DNA of 64,000 bases from Talpa occidentalis (Eukaryota > Chordata > Mammalia > Eulipotyphla > Talpidae), in the NCBI RefSeq assembly GCF_014898055.3, contig NW_023604295.1, positions 70,076,545 to 70,140,544 of the forward strand, written 5' to 3'. The position numbers were made by a program, and so were the translations under genes. Below are positions 34,487 through 44,989 of the stretch, piece after piece (the first letter of the stretch is position 1; every line of letters starts with the position of its first letter). The notes below the pieces were generated by a model. The model saw only the letters and a list, made by a program, of their open reading frames with translations. It was not told the DNA's origin and did not search any database.

Positions 34487-34848
34487 AACTTATTCACTTC
34501 TAAAATTGTACAACTGTTTTTTTTTTTTTTTTTTTTGAAATAAGAAAATCAGGCTATATTATTGCTGTGCCTTCAGGTAATAATGCAAATAAAATATCCA
34601 ACCATTAATTCATTAATTTACCAACAACACTTATTATGAACCAAATAATAATAATTTGAATATTTCTTATCCTACTTTCAGGGATAGTAATTTCATGTAC
34701 CCAACAATATGCATGATGTTGAAAGTGTGCTATACATAAAATGTTCATTGTTTTACTATTAGGAAACAATGCTTAATGAACCATATACATCTCTAGTAGA
34801 GATTATAGCTAAATGAGGGAGAATATAAAACTAAACAAATGAGGAGCT
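34487..34848. other. Intergenic sequence
   Basis: Contains a T-run at 34518-34535 and the second copy of CCTACTTTCAGGGATAGTAA. No gene. Confidence 0.45.
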
Positions 34849-34858
34849 AAGAATGGAA

Positions 34859-35154
34859 TTTTTTTTTTAATTTCATTTATTTATTAATTTATTTTTTAAA
34901 GATTTATCCACTTATTCATACAAGCACTGGGTACATTCAGAAGCGCGGGAAGGTGAAAGAATTCACCAGAGCCAGAGCGGGGAACAGAACAGGCAGACCG
35001 ACGAAATACACTGCTGAGGGGAGCATCGGGCGGCAGGAGAGGTCTGTGCGCCATGTGGGACTCTCGCTGGTGGCCGGGGATCGAACCGGCTCTGCAGAGG
35101 CTGCGGGCAGCTTCGCAGCCCAGCGCTCAACCACTGCGCCACCAGGGGAGGCCC
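34859..35154 (-). mobile_element. tRNA-derived SINE, type 1
   Basis: T-rich tail copy 34859-34905, CAAGCACTGGGTACATTC, box B seen as GGGGATCGAACCGG (minus strand), head ending CACCAGGGGAGGCCC. Flanked by AAGAATGGAA at 34849-34858 and 35155-35164. Confidence 0.95.
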
Positions 35155-35250
35155 AAGAATGGAAAAGTTTTTAAAGAAAGTACATTGACAGATGAAGTTC
35201 TTTGGAATTTCAGAGAAATAAATATTTGCATTTGAAGGAGATCAATTAAA

Positions 35251-35510
35251 AAATATATATATATATATTTATACAAGAACTGGGGTACAGGCCAGATGTG
35301 CGGGAGGGTGAGAGGATTCACCAGAGACAGAGCAGGGAGCAGGACAGGCAGACTGACTAAAATACACTGCTGAGGGGAGCAGCAGGCGAGACAGGAAAGG
35401 TCTGCCATGCCACGTGGGACCCTCGCCGGTGGGCAGGGATGGAACCAGCACTATTGAGGCTGTGGACAGCTTCACAGCATGGCGCTCAACCACCTGCGCC
35501 ACCAGGGCAG
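35251..35510 (-). mobile_element. tRNA-derived SINE, type 2, head end clipped
   Basis: Tail begins with a TA run (35253-35268) then TTTATACAAGAACTGGGG. The head stops at CGCCACCAGGGCAG without the usual GAGGCCC, so about 7 bp of the 5' end is missing or altered. Box B is GGGATGGAACCAG on the minus strand (mutated). Confidence 0.92.
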
Positions 35511-35514
35511 TATT

Positions 35515-36890
35515 AACTAAGGAATTCACATTTAAACCAGGAAATGGAGAAATGATTTGACTCATGGAAATGGACAGTAAAAATTATTAAATCTATGTGA
35601 CAATTACAAAATATGTAGCACGAAGAGAATATTTGGCTAAGAGAAATATTAGATTGTCACATTTTTAAAATAATCAGAGTTTGTATCCTTTCTCCCAGGA
35701 AATATCTTGAGGTTCAAAACAAACATATTTTGTATTTGTTACCCTAAAATCATGACTGTGTTATGTAGTAACTCTTTTTAAAAAGAATATTTTAGAGAGG
35801 TATAGCAATTAAAGTGTGCTAGTTGAAAATGTTGGAGACCCTGGAGACTATGGATTCTGCACATTATCCCAATAACCATTCACACATTACCAAAATATGT
35901 CCTGCTATAGATAACAGACATTCTAAAGGATTAAAAATATTATAATTTATTGTTTTTTTTCCTGGGCTAAGTATTCTCATGTTGTATATACAATGTGGAG
36001 GGGTTGCAGGGGGAAGATTACAGAAAAAAGACTAATAATTTCACATACCTCTTACACATGAAATAATAAATTGGACACATTTTTTTTTTCTGGATGTTGA
36101 GGTACCATAAAAAGAACACTGTTCTTTTTGTTTTAATCCAATTTTTATATTCTGTATTGAAAATTTATGGGAAAATATCTCATATATATTTGCATGTGGA
36201 TATATACATTCATGTTTCTACATATTTAAAGTTCTTAATCATTTGAGTCAACATTTGAAAGAAAAAGAATAATAGTTCATTGCATTTCTTGAGAGATGAC
36301 TCCATAATATCTCAAATTTATTAGTAAAATAAAATGAGATTCTATTTTAAATACTAAAGTTGTATACAAATCTGATTAAAAATAAACATGCAGAGTCGTT
36401 GTTTTGTTATATTAGCAGTGTACAAAACCCTACCTGAGAAAATATATTTACTAACTAGTAATTCTAAAAATAATTACATTAAATTTGATCTCATGAAGAA
36501 TTCATAAGATCTCTAATTTAACATTATTCCTGTTTTTGAAATGCAGGTTTTTTCATGCTGGTTCATAATGAGTTTGCAAAATAGAAATAAACTGATACAA
36601 ATTCACATTCAAAATTAAAATTTGAAACAATGGTTTAGAATACCTCTTTGAAGAGCATTTGTACATTTGTTTCATTTACTGTCTTATTCTGTACTGAAGC
36701 ATTTACTAAATCTGAAATGACATAGATTGGTTTTATTGGGGGAGGTGTATTTTTGTTGTTTTTAAAATAACATCTTTTTTAAAGCTTATTTATTTATGCA
36801 TCTTGAAAATTTTAAAGTAGCATGACCACTGTAAGACATCATGAAAAACAAAATCACCCTGTAAGGTTTTTACATTAATCAACCAAAAAT
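35515..36890. other. AT-rich intergenic sequence
   Basis: No gene or repeat recognised. A self-complementary AAAAAGAACA/TGTTCTTTTT pair lies near 36109-36130. Confidence 0.45.
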
Positions 36891-36912
36891 TACTAAAGAT
36901 TAGTTATTACTT

Positions 36913-37140
36913 GGGCCTCCTTGGTGGCGCAGCGGTTGAGCGCTGGGTTCGATCCCCGACTGCTGGGCAAGGGTCCCACACGGCGCACAGACCTCTCCTG
37001 CCACCTGCTGCTCCCCTCAGCAGTGTATTTCGTCGGTCTGCCTGTTCTGTTCCCTGCTCCGGCTCTGGTAAATTCTCTCACCCTCCCGCGCTTCTGACTG
37101 TACCCAGTGCTTGTATAAATAAATAAATAAATCTTTAAAA
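36913..37140 (+). mobile_element. tRNA-derived SINE, type 1, with internal head deletion and perfect 18-bp TSD
   Basis: Box A TGGCGCAGCGG is followed by TTGAGCGCTGGGTTCGATCC: the usual spacer (GCGAAGCTGCCCGC and the sequence after it) between GCTGGGTT and box B is gone, apparently by recombination at GGTTCG/GGTTGCG-like homology. Tail CAGTGCTTGTATAAATAAAT. Perfect target-site duplication AAAGATTAGTTATTACTT at 36895-36912 and 37141-37158, the longest unbroken one in the window. Confidence 0.96.
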
Positions 37141-37159
37141 AAAGATTAGTTATTACTTG

Positions 37160-38865
37160 GAGCTTACTTCTTCAAGTCTGTACTTTTGTCCTCTCAGAGT
37201 ATTTTCAAATATTGGGGGACTCAAATGAAAAATATATCTCATTTCATTACTCTGTAGTCAAGAGGCTTTCCGTATTACCTTCCTACAGTCTGTTTTTTTA
37301 AAACTTCTTTTCCTGCCTCATCTTTCCATCTTGACCAGATTTGGTTTGGACTGAAACCTACTACACAGAACATAATGAGTTAGCATCTGTCCAGGAAATT
37401 ATCATCAAGTCCTATGCTAGGCAGCACCTAGAACATTTCACTCTTCAATGGAGGTTTGTAAGATAATTGTGGCATTCTCATAAATCACACCAATATGTGC
37501 TCACACCCACATGGACACCTCCACTGCCACCACTCTTTTATTAAAGAATAAGGTAACATACATTTACAAAGATCATCACAGAGTTGACATTTTTTACTAT
37601 GTTTAAAAGAATCAAGAGTTTCCCTTAAGTCTCATACTAAGAAAAAGAAAGAACTCCTAGGAAATTAGGTAAAAAAAGTCATATATGAAAAATTTAGCAT
37701 ATCATTAAAAATGACCTTGAAAAACTTGTAGGTGCAATCAATCTTCTCATCTGTAATTCTCAGATTCAACATTGATTTCTGCAGCTTTGTCTAGCAGACA
37801 ATGAATTTCAATGTGTGCCAATAGTAGTTGGCACAGAATTTTATGATGTGGATGGATTCTTTCATATTTTTACTTGAACTCTCATTCCTTTTTCAAACCT
37901 CTATTTTTTTCCCTCTTAGAAATCCAAAGAAACTAGTGCTAAGTTTTGTTTTATCTTTGTGTTTTCCCTCTCTTGAGAATATGATAGTGACAAACTCTTA
38001 ACTTTTTGAGTGTTGAGGGAATCACAATTAAGTAACCCTATAACATATGTTAGAGGCTTTTGCCATCCTCCACAGATTATCCAGGTCTAAAATAAGGATT
38101 TAAATTCAAAACTGTTAATGTTCCAATATTAAAACTAGAAGGGATAAGAAAGGCAATCTTATCATGTGCCCCTTGTTATATCTCAAAGTAACAGTTTGAA
38201 AGTGTCAGAGTCAAGCCCAAAGTCACAATGTCTGTTAGTAACTGAAGACCAACAGAAACCTAGACCTCCTTTTCTAACAACCTTTTGCAGATAATTGGAT
38301 ATGGAAGATTTCAAATGTCAAAGTAGTGGTGGTATAGCAATATATCATTCACCCTGATTAATGACTATAACAAAAGGTGTGATTAACACAATGGAAGTAA
38401 TGCAGAAAGCAGATTTATTGAATTTTTAAGGTTATAATGTATTTTTATCTTGGTCTTCATGGAGTACAACTATAGTGTTTTTTATTCTGCTTACATTTAT
38501 AGTTACCAGATATATAGTATCTATTCATTCAAATATCCATGAAGTAGGAAAACAAAATCCAAAGATGAGAATTTATTTTGGGAAATTATATAATTTTACA
38601 GAAAAAAATTCAGAGATAAATGTACCTCTGATGTGTGTGTTTATGTGTAATAAAGGGAAATTCTCCCAAAATATTCAATTGGAAATTTGAAAGAAAAAAA
38701 AGTGAAGGGGAACAGAAAAGAAAAAAAAAATACAACTTGGCTATTTAAAATGAATATAATATGAATTTTAGACATTTATGAGAGCTCATTAACAATCACA
38801 ACTTATTTTAACAGTATTTAAATTTTATTAGAACTTTTATGTTTAAGAGCGTTTATAATCACCAT
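37160..38865. other. AT-rich intergenic sequence
   Basis: About 1.7 kb, no gene or named repeat. A 71-codon frame at 38475-38690 has no recognisable features. Confidence 0.45.
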
Positions 38866-38880
38866 CTTAAATTTGTCCAT

Positions 38881-39124
38881 GGGGCCTCCCTGATGGCCTG
38901 CGGGTTAAGCCTATCACCCCTGGGCCTGAGTTTCATCCCCTGCAAGGGAACTGACTCACATATGGCACAGAAGACCTCTCCTGTCTTGCCCGCTGCTCCC
39001 CTTAGCAGTGTATTTCCGTAAATCCACCTGTTCCACTGCCCACTCTGTCTCTGGTGAATCCTCTCACCCACTGCACTTCTGGCTTACACCCAGTTCTTCT
39101 TTGAATAAATTAAAAAAAAAATCT
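38881..39124 (+). mobile_element. tRNA-derived SINE, type 3, decayed
   Basis: GGGGCCTCCCTGATGGCCTG head with a shortened spacer before AGTTTCATCCCC (box B remnant); tail TTTGAATAAATTAAAAA. Target-site duplication TTAAATTTGTCC (38867-38878) against TTAAATTTTTCC (39125-39136). Confidence 0.9.
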
Positions 39125-39139
39125 TTAAATTTTTCCGCA

Positions 39140-40490
39140 ATACCTGTAAGAAATAGTCAAGGGATGTTTTATTTTCTCTGTATAACTGATGAGATAACAG
39201 GGTCAAAATGCCTAAGACATTTATCCAAGATGAAAAACTAGGTTGTTTGGATCCTTTACTTGTAATCATCTAAAATACATCAAATTACTGTTTTACTCAT
39301 TTTCAATATCAAATATTATAAAAATACGATAATCTGCAACTCACTTGTTATGGCTATATGTTATATAAGACCTTCATAATTATTTATTTATTTCATTTCC
39401 TCTATTTCAAACAAACTTAATAAACAACTTCATTAACTCTTAACAAGTGTTTTTTTTTTTTTTTAATTAATAGCACACTACCACCTAGACGATATAGCCC
39501 AAGCAAAATAAGGTTCACCATATTATCTGAGATCCAATATGATACAAAAAAATAAAATTGCTTTTAAAAGATTATCATTTTATGCCAAGATCTACTAAGT
39601 ATGCAAAAATAAGCCACCCTTAACATCTTAGAATGATCTCTAATATGGTGATTGTGTTACATATGCTAATAATCACATTCCAGAATCAGTTCCCATTCAG
39701 ATATAAGATTGGTACCTAAAGTTGGTTATTGACGTTTGCTTAGTACTGCTGCATTAACCCAGTTAACAATGTGAGTGCAACCGGATGGTGTTCTCACCAA
39801 AATGTGGATGTGTTGCCATGTTCAATCATCCTGCAAGGGGTACGCTACACTATTAAGACTGACAGTAACCATTATGCTGATCCTTTCCAATTCCTCCTAC
39901 CATCATAGCTTTAATGAGATCTAGTTTTTCTATTTCATTGTAGAAATTTAGTCTGAATAGTGAAACTACCAAGACCAGTATTAGTCCCTCCCTTTCACAT
40001 TGATCTTCCCCAACTTCCATTCCTCATGCATAAGAACTCCATATGTGTGATTTTAGAATGTTCATTAAAAATGCTGAATTGAGTAGGGTGCGTTCAATAG
40101 GGCACAAAGCTGCACATTTTTAATGATTTCCCAGCAATTCTATTCACCTTGACAATACTTTATGCAAATTCATAACTTACATTTACCTTTGGGTATTAAG
40201 ATAGTTTTGTTTTCAGATATTAAATTTCCCATCTGATCTAAATTAAAACATTTTCTAAAATCAAATCTCCTCCTACCAGTTCAGTCCTGCCTTGCAAAGG
40301 ACTGAAATTATTAGAGAATTATTACTGACCACAATGTTATTAAACTAGAACTCAAGCACAACAAGATAATTAGAAAATATCTAACAGCAAGATTTAAGAA
40401 AAGATGTAAATAGTCCATGTGTAATAGGGAAATCAAAATGAAAATTAAAACATATTAAAACTCTTCAAATAAAACTTTCATTAAGAGAAA
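39140..40490. other. Intergenic sequence
   Basis: About 1.35 kb. 39640-40080 is less AT-rich than its surroundings and free of obvious low complexity, but I recognise no gene or repeat in it. Confidence 0.45.
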
Positions 40491-40493
40491 GAG

Positions 40494-40772
40494 GGGAGCC
40501 TCCCCGGTGGCGCAGTGGTTGAGCGCTGGGTTGTGAAGCTGCCCGCAGCCTCTGCAGTGCCGGTTTGACCCCGTTGCTCCCCGGCCACCGGAGGAGGGTC
40601 TCGCATGGCGCGCAGACCTCTCCTGCCGCCCGCTGCTCCCCCCAGCAGTGTACTTCGGTCCTTCTGCCTGCTCTGCTCCCTCCTCTGGCTCTGGCAAATT
40701 CTCTCACCCTCCCAAGCATCTGACTGTACCCAGTGCTTGTATAAATAAATATATAAATATTAAAAAAAAAAA
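40494..40772 (+). mobile_element. tRNA-derived SINE, type 1
   Basis: GGGAGCCTCCCCGGTGGCGC head, box A TGGCGCAGTGG, box B altered (CGGTTTGACCCC), CpG-rich body, CAGTGCTTGTATAAATAAAT tail. No certain target-site duplication. Confidence 0.94.
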
Positions 40773-40888
40773 AGATATAGGGTTTAGAATTAACATATAA
40801 AAATCAATATCCTTCATTTACATAAGAAATAACCAGTTAGAATATAATAACTATATAGAAAGGTCATTTACTAAAGAATTAAAAAAGA

Positions 40889-41191
40889 GGGGTCTCCCGG
40901 GTGGTGCAGCGGTTGAGCACCGGGTTGCGAAGCTGCCCGCGGCCTCTGCGGCGCCGGTTCAATCCCTGGCTGCTCCCCGGCCACCGGAGGAGGGTACCAC
41001 ATGGTGTGCAGACCTCTCCTGCCGCCCGCTGCTCCCCTCAGCAGTGTACTTTGGTCTGCTCTGCTCCCAGCTCTGGCTATGGTAAATTCTCTCACCCTCC
41101 CGCGCTTCTGACTGTACCCAGTGCATGTATAAACAAAACAAACAAACAAATAAATAAATAAATAAAACATGCCTCTATTAAAAAAAAAAAA
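40889..41191 (+). mobile_element. tRNA-derived SINE, type 1x
   Basis: GGGTCTCCCGGGTGGTGCAG head, near-intact box B CGGTTCAATCCC, an 8-base deletion in the CTTCTGCCTGCTCTG body region, tail CAGTGCATGTATAAACAAAA, then AAACATGCCTCTATTA and a second poly(A). Only about 110 bp after the previous SINE, same strand. Confidence 0.94.
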
Positions 41192-41392
41192 GTATATTTA
41201 AAAAAAAGAATAAAAAAAGTTAAGTACAACTAGGAAAAAAGTTAATAAAAAACCAAATATGATACAATTGTTTGGGGAACTCTAAGACATTCTTAATAAA
41301 TAAACACATATAAATAGAAAAGCCTTCTGTAGGACAAGTGAACAAAATAAACATGTATTTTAATTCATTTATGAATTTAAAGAAATGTCATT

Positions 41393-41695
41393 CAAGCCTC
41401 CTTGGGGGCACAAGGGGTTAAGTCTCAGCACTATCAAGCTATTGCCAGCCACTGCAACCTGAGTTGGATCCACACCCAGGTAGCTAACCCACAAGACAAA
41501 GCAGACCCCTTCTGTTTTGCCTGCTGCTCCCCTCAGCAGTATATTTGGGTAGATTTGCATTTTATGCTCCCTACTCTGTCTCTGGTGAATCCTCTCATCC
41601 TCACGCCTCTGGCCTATACCCCAGTTCTTGTATGCCTATACTTCAGTTCGTGTATTCATAAATAAATAAAACTAACTTTAAAAAAATTAAAAAGT
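41393..41695 (+). mobile_element. tRNA-derived SINE, type 3, with duplicated 3' end
   Basis: Head AAGCCTCCTTGGGGGCACAA; box B region AGTTGGATCCAC. The 3' end is repeated: CTATACCCCAGTTCTTGTAT is followed by CTATACTTCAGTTCGTGTAT before the AAATAAATAAAA tail. Target-site duplication AAAGAAATGTCATT (41379-41392) against AAAGAAACGCCATT (41696-41709). Confidence 0.9.
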
Positions 41696-41709
41696 AAAGA
41701 AACGCCATT

Positions 41710-42078
41710 AAAAGTATTACTAGCTTTATTATAAATCTATGCCCATCAGTATCACCTAATATGAATAAATATGCAAGAATTATTCAAAAATAAGGATAAG
41801 AAATCTACAGATAGTACAAACTTTAGTACATGTTAATACAGATCATAAAATCTATATTTCAAACTGTGTAGTATAGGTTAAAAAAAAGACACAAAAAAAT
41901 GGAATATAAAATCCAGAAGACATGCAAAATTTAATGTATGACATAGAATCAAATTATCATCATTTGACTAAAAATGAATTTCAATAATCAGCTCTGAACA
42001 GTCAGATACTTAGAAAAAATAATGAAAACAGATCTTACAGGTAAACAGAATTAGCAGTATAAATACATGGAAAAAGAG
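41710..42078. other. Intergenic sequence
   Basis: A-rich, nothing recognised. Confidence 0.4.
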
Positions 42079-42084
42079 AAATGT

Positions 42085-42430
42085 AGATCTTTTAAAAACT
42101 GACCCATGATAGTGGTGCCTGACAAATCCAAAAATTTCAGGACAGACTAAAGACTAAAGACACATGAAAAGTTGATGTTGCAGTCTTCATTCCAAATGTA
42201 GTCTACAGTCATAATTCCTTTCTCTTCGGGAGATGTTAGCCTTCTATCTTAAAGTTTCCAATAGATTGGATGAAACTTTACCTACAGTGTGGTGGATGAC
42301 CTATTTTACTGCAAATCCAGTGATTTAAATGATGCTTACAATTTAAAAATACCTTTACAGCAACAGCTAGACTGGTGTTTGAACAAACAGGATACTGTAG
42401 CTTAGTCAACTTGATACATAAAATTATGTA
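42085..42430 (-). repeat. ERVL/MaLR-like LTR remnant
   Basis: GTTGATGTTGCAGTCTTCAT, AGATTGGATGAAACTTTACC, TACCTTTACAGCAACAGCTA, GACTGGTGTTTGAACAAACA and CAACTTGATACATAAAATTA follow an order I know from common mammalian LTR-type repeats; strand and exact family are uncertain. Confidence 0.45.
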
Positions 42431-42434
42431 TCAG

Positions 42435-42985
42435 ATAGTTGTTTCCATTAAGGGAAGGAAATAGGCAAAATGAATCTAGAATATCTTTTTGTGCCAAGAA
42501 AAAAATGAATCACTCAGTGAATGATGCGAACATAACAAAAGATACTGAAGGTACCAATTTGAAAGAACGTCCACTTGGGAAAACTTAAGCTTGAAAGCTA
42601 TATAACAATAGTTATAGATTATAGCCCATTGAGTAAAATATTAATCTATGAGACAATGATAAAAGTGATGGTGATGATATATAGATGATAGATAGATAGT
42701 CGATAGTCAATAGGATAGATGCTCACTCAGACAGAAGTGAGAGCTTTACTAATAAGAGTAGAAGAAATTAAATGATAGCATTAGATAGTCATTTAATAAT
42801 CCTTATGTTAATAATAAACTCAGAATAAACTCATTAATGTATACTAAAAGGAATATGTGGCAGTTTAATGAGGAACAGAATATTTACTTAGAATATAGCT
42901 ATCTCTACATGTTTTTATAATTTGAGACATGACTAGCCAATAGCCGCATGATTGAATGAACAGAATTACCTGATTTTGTGGTTTC
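42435..42985. other. Intergenic sequence with a GATA patch
   Basis: A short imperfect GATA/GATG patch lies at 42665-42722. No gene. Confidence 0.45.
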
Positions 42986-42989
42986 TTGA

Positions 42990-43580
42990 GTTGATGCACA
43001 CTTTTGTGGCATTCCATGGTTCCTACACTTTGGAATTACTCAGTTCTTGAATATGGTGTGAGAAGAATTCACAGCCAGATCTTTAGCAGAAGCAAAAGCA
43101 ATGTTTATTTAGAGATAGAATAAAAGGACACCCAGAGAGAGTTCCTGGATGGGCATAGTCCTTGGTTAGAACTCCTGTGAGAAAATTGTGGGGACTCCAG
43201 TCTTAGGTTGGGTACAGTAACTGTTCATTCTGTCCCTTCCCCCGGGAGTCCAATGTGCAGGATCTCCCAGGGTGTAGTTTATTGGTTCAGGCAGCATTTT
43301 ATAAGTCACCCCCCTCTACTGTGCTCCCAGTATATAAAGGCAGGGGGAATATTTGGGAGGGGTTATGGGTATTGATTACCCTATTTAAGGGAATCCTCTA
43401 TCATCCAGAAACCAGCCAATTTCAAGGAATTACCCACTTCTCGATGTGTCTTGTTCTCTTTGGGCTTGATTACCTGCCTGTAGGTTAGGTGGGACACTGC
43501 TTTTCTCTCCGCAGGGCTTTATCAACTCAGACAAGTTTTTCCTGGAGTCCTGGGTATAGTTGACCATTTAAGTTTCTTTA
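42990..43580 (-). repeat. Probable solo LTR-like segment of an endogenous retrovirus
   Basis: A GC-richer block. On the minus strand there is TATAAAA (43303-43297) and, further along, AATAAA (43109-43104) followed by CATTGCTTTTGCTTCTGC and GTGAATTCTTCTCACACC, as in the R/U5 end of ERV1-type LTRs. No gag, pol or env remnant lies beside it. Terminal TG...CA and a duplication were not located with confidence. The 77-codon frame at 43255-43488 is not supported as a gene. Confidence 0.4.
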
Positions 43581-43584
43581 GGAA

Positions 43585-43882
43585 TTGCCTTCCTTGCCCT
43601 AAATCATTATTAACTCTATCAGTTATGTGGTATCCCCAACAAAAATTAGTAGCATGGGTTTAAACATGAGAAATCTTAAAACCAATTTGAAAAGATTCTA
43701 TGAACTAACTTGTCCATTCCTTCCCAAAATATCAGATAATAATAACAATGGAAGACTGTTGAAGTATTTCAGATTAAGGAACAACATGAAATAAAGACTA
43801 AATTCATTACATGATCCTAGATGTCATCCTGTGGGTGAGGGCAGAGATAAGGAATAGATGTTAGAAAAACATTGTGCCAACA
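43585..43882. other. Intergenic sequence
   Basis: No feature recognised. Confidence 0.35.
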
Positions 43883-43889
43883 ATTGACA

Positions 43890-44166
43890 TTTTTTTATTA
43901 GAATTGTTTTTATTATTTTAATTTTATGTATATTTTTACATCATTTTTCATTTTTGCACAATGAATGCATTTTCATCTTGGTTATAGTCTCCATACAACC
44001 CCCCCCTTGTTTTAGTTATAGTCTCCATTCCACGCCCCCCTTGTTTTGAGCTTACTCCCACCTCCCCCTCCCTAGTGTGTCTCTGGTTTATAGTTGTTTG
44101 TTGATTTTGATTTTTACTTCATTATATGGTCTCACTCATAGCAGGAATTTAGAAAACCTAAATAAC
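43890..44166 (-). mobile_element. Short L1 insertion with inverted 5' end (twin-priming signature)
   Basis: 43905-44131 is the L1 3' UTR in minus orientation (CATCATTTTTCATTTTTGCA, GTGTCTCTGGTTTATAG, TTGTTGATTTTGATTTTTAC). From about 44132 the next L1 segment, spanning the end of ORF2, is in plus orientation: GGTCTCACTCATAGCAGG then AATTTAGAAAACC, the reverse complement of 3882-3924. The 5' end of the copy is therefore inverted relative to the rest. ATTGACA occurs at 43883-43889 and 44167-44173 as a possible target-site duplication. A C-run and a local duplication of TTATAGTCTCCAT (43981-44033) lie inside. Confidence 0.8.
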
Positions 44167-44174
44167 ATTGACAA

Positions 44175-44555
44175 CATTTTAATGTGGAATTAAATAAGAT
44201 AATAGTAATATGTTTATATTAATGTTGCTATGTAAGAGAATGTCCTTGCTCTTAGGATGGAAATACTGAAGTTATTTTAAGGGGCTATGACACAATGTCT
44301 GCAACACATTCTCAAAAAAATTGGGAAGGGTAATTTTAAAATTATACTGAAATTAAAAATTATAAAAAAATCAGAATTGATTGGTAATGTAGGTATGAGT
44401 ACACCTTAAAGTTTGTTGGTAGTAGCTTAAGGACTGCTTAGGAAAAAAAAAATACAGCATTAAATATATATCATGTTAAAAAGAAGGTAAAAAATTACAG
44501 AGCCACATTTTGGTTTTGTTAAAAAACAAAATTCAAAAATTTTGAGATCAGCTTG
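44175..44555. other. AT-rich intergenic sequence
   Basis: No feature recognised. Confidence 0.4.
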
Positions 44556-44559
44556 GTAT

Positions 44560-44860
44560 TTTACATAATTTGGGAGCCAAACAGCATCCCATTTCAATAC
44601 TGCAAGTGGTCATACAAAAGGGAGGGTGTTCATCGAAAGAGGGTGAAACAAGTTTATTAGCAAATAAAAAATTATTTCATGTAAAGTCATGTTCCCTCAG
44701 GGGAAAGCAGAATTGTCTTATGTAGATTATCTCACTGGTGCTGACTAGGAAATTCCAGGTTGATAGGTTAAGGGCAAGGTTACACCTTTGGAAAAGGCTG
44801 AAACTGCAATAGATATTAAGTCTGTGAGAGCCTCCATTTTGGGATTTTTTTTTTCTATTT
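44560..44860 (-). repeat. Possible LTR-like fragment
   Basis: AACAAGTTTATTAGCAAATA, GGTTAAGGGCAAGGTTACAC and AGAGCCTCCATTTTGG have the look of an antisense LTR end, but I cannot assign a family. Confidence 0.25.
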
Positions 44861-44989
44861 TAACAGTTTCAATCTAGAAAATAAAATATAGAGGGAAACT
44901 AAAAATGGTAGAAGGATAAAGATGCTAGGTTAATCTTGCCATTAATAAAATATACAAAAAAAAAAAAAAAACAGTCCCTGAGTGAAGAT

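Noticed and set aside
43325..43338. Plus-strand TATATAAAGG as a gene promoter
   Set aside because: No downstream gene or exon; it lies in an LTR-like block whose other signals point to the minus strand.
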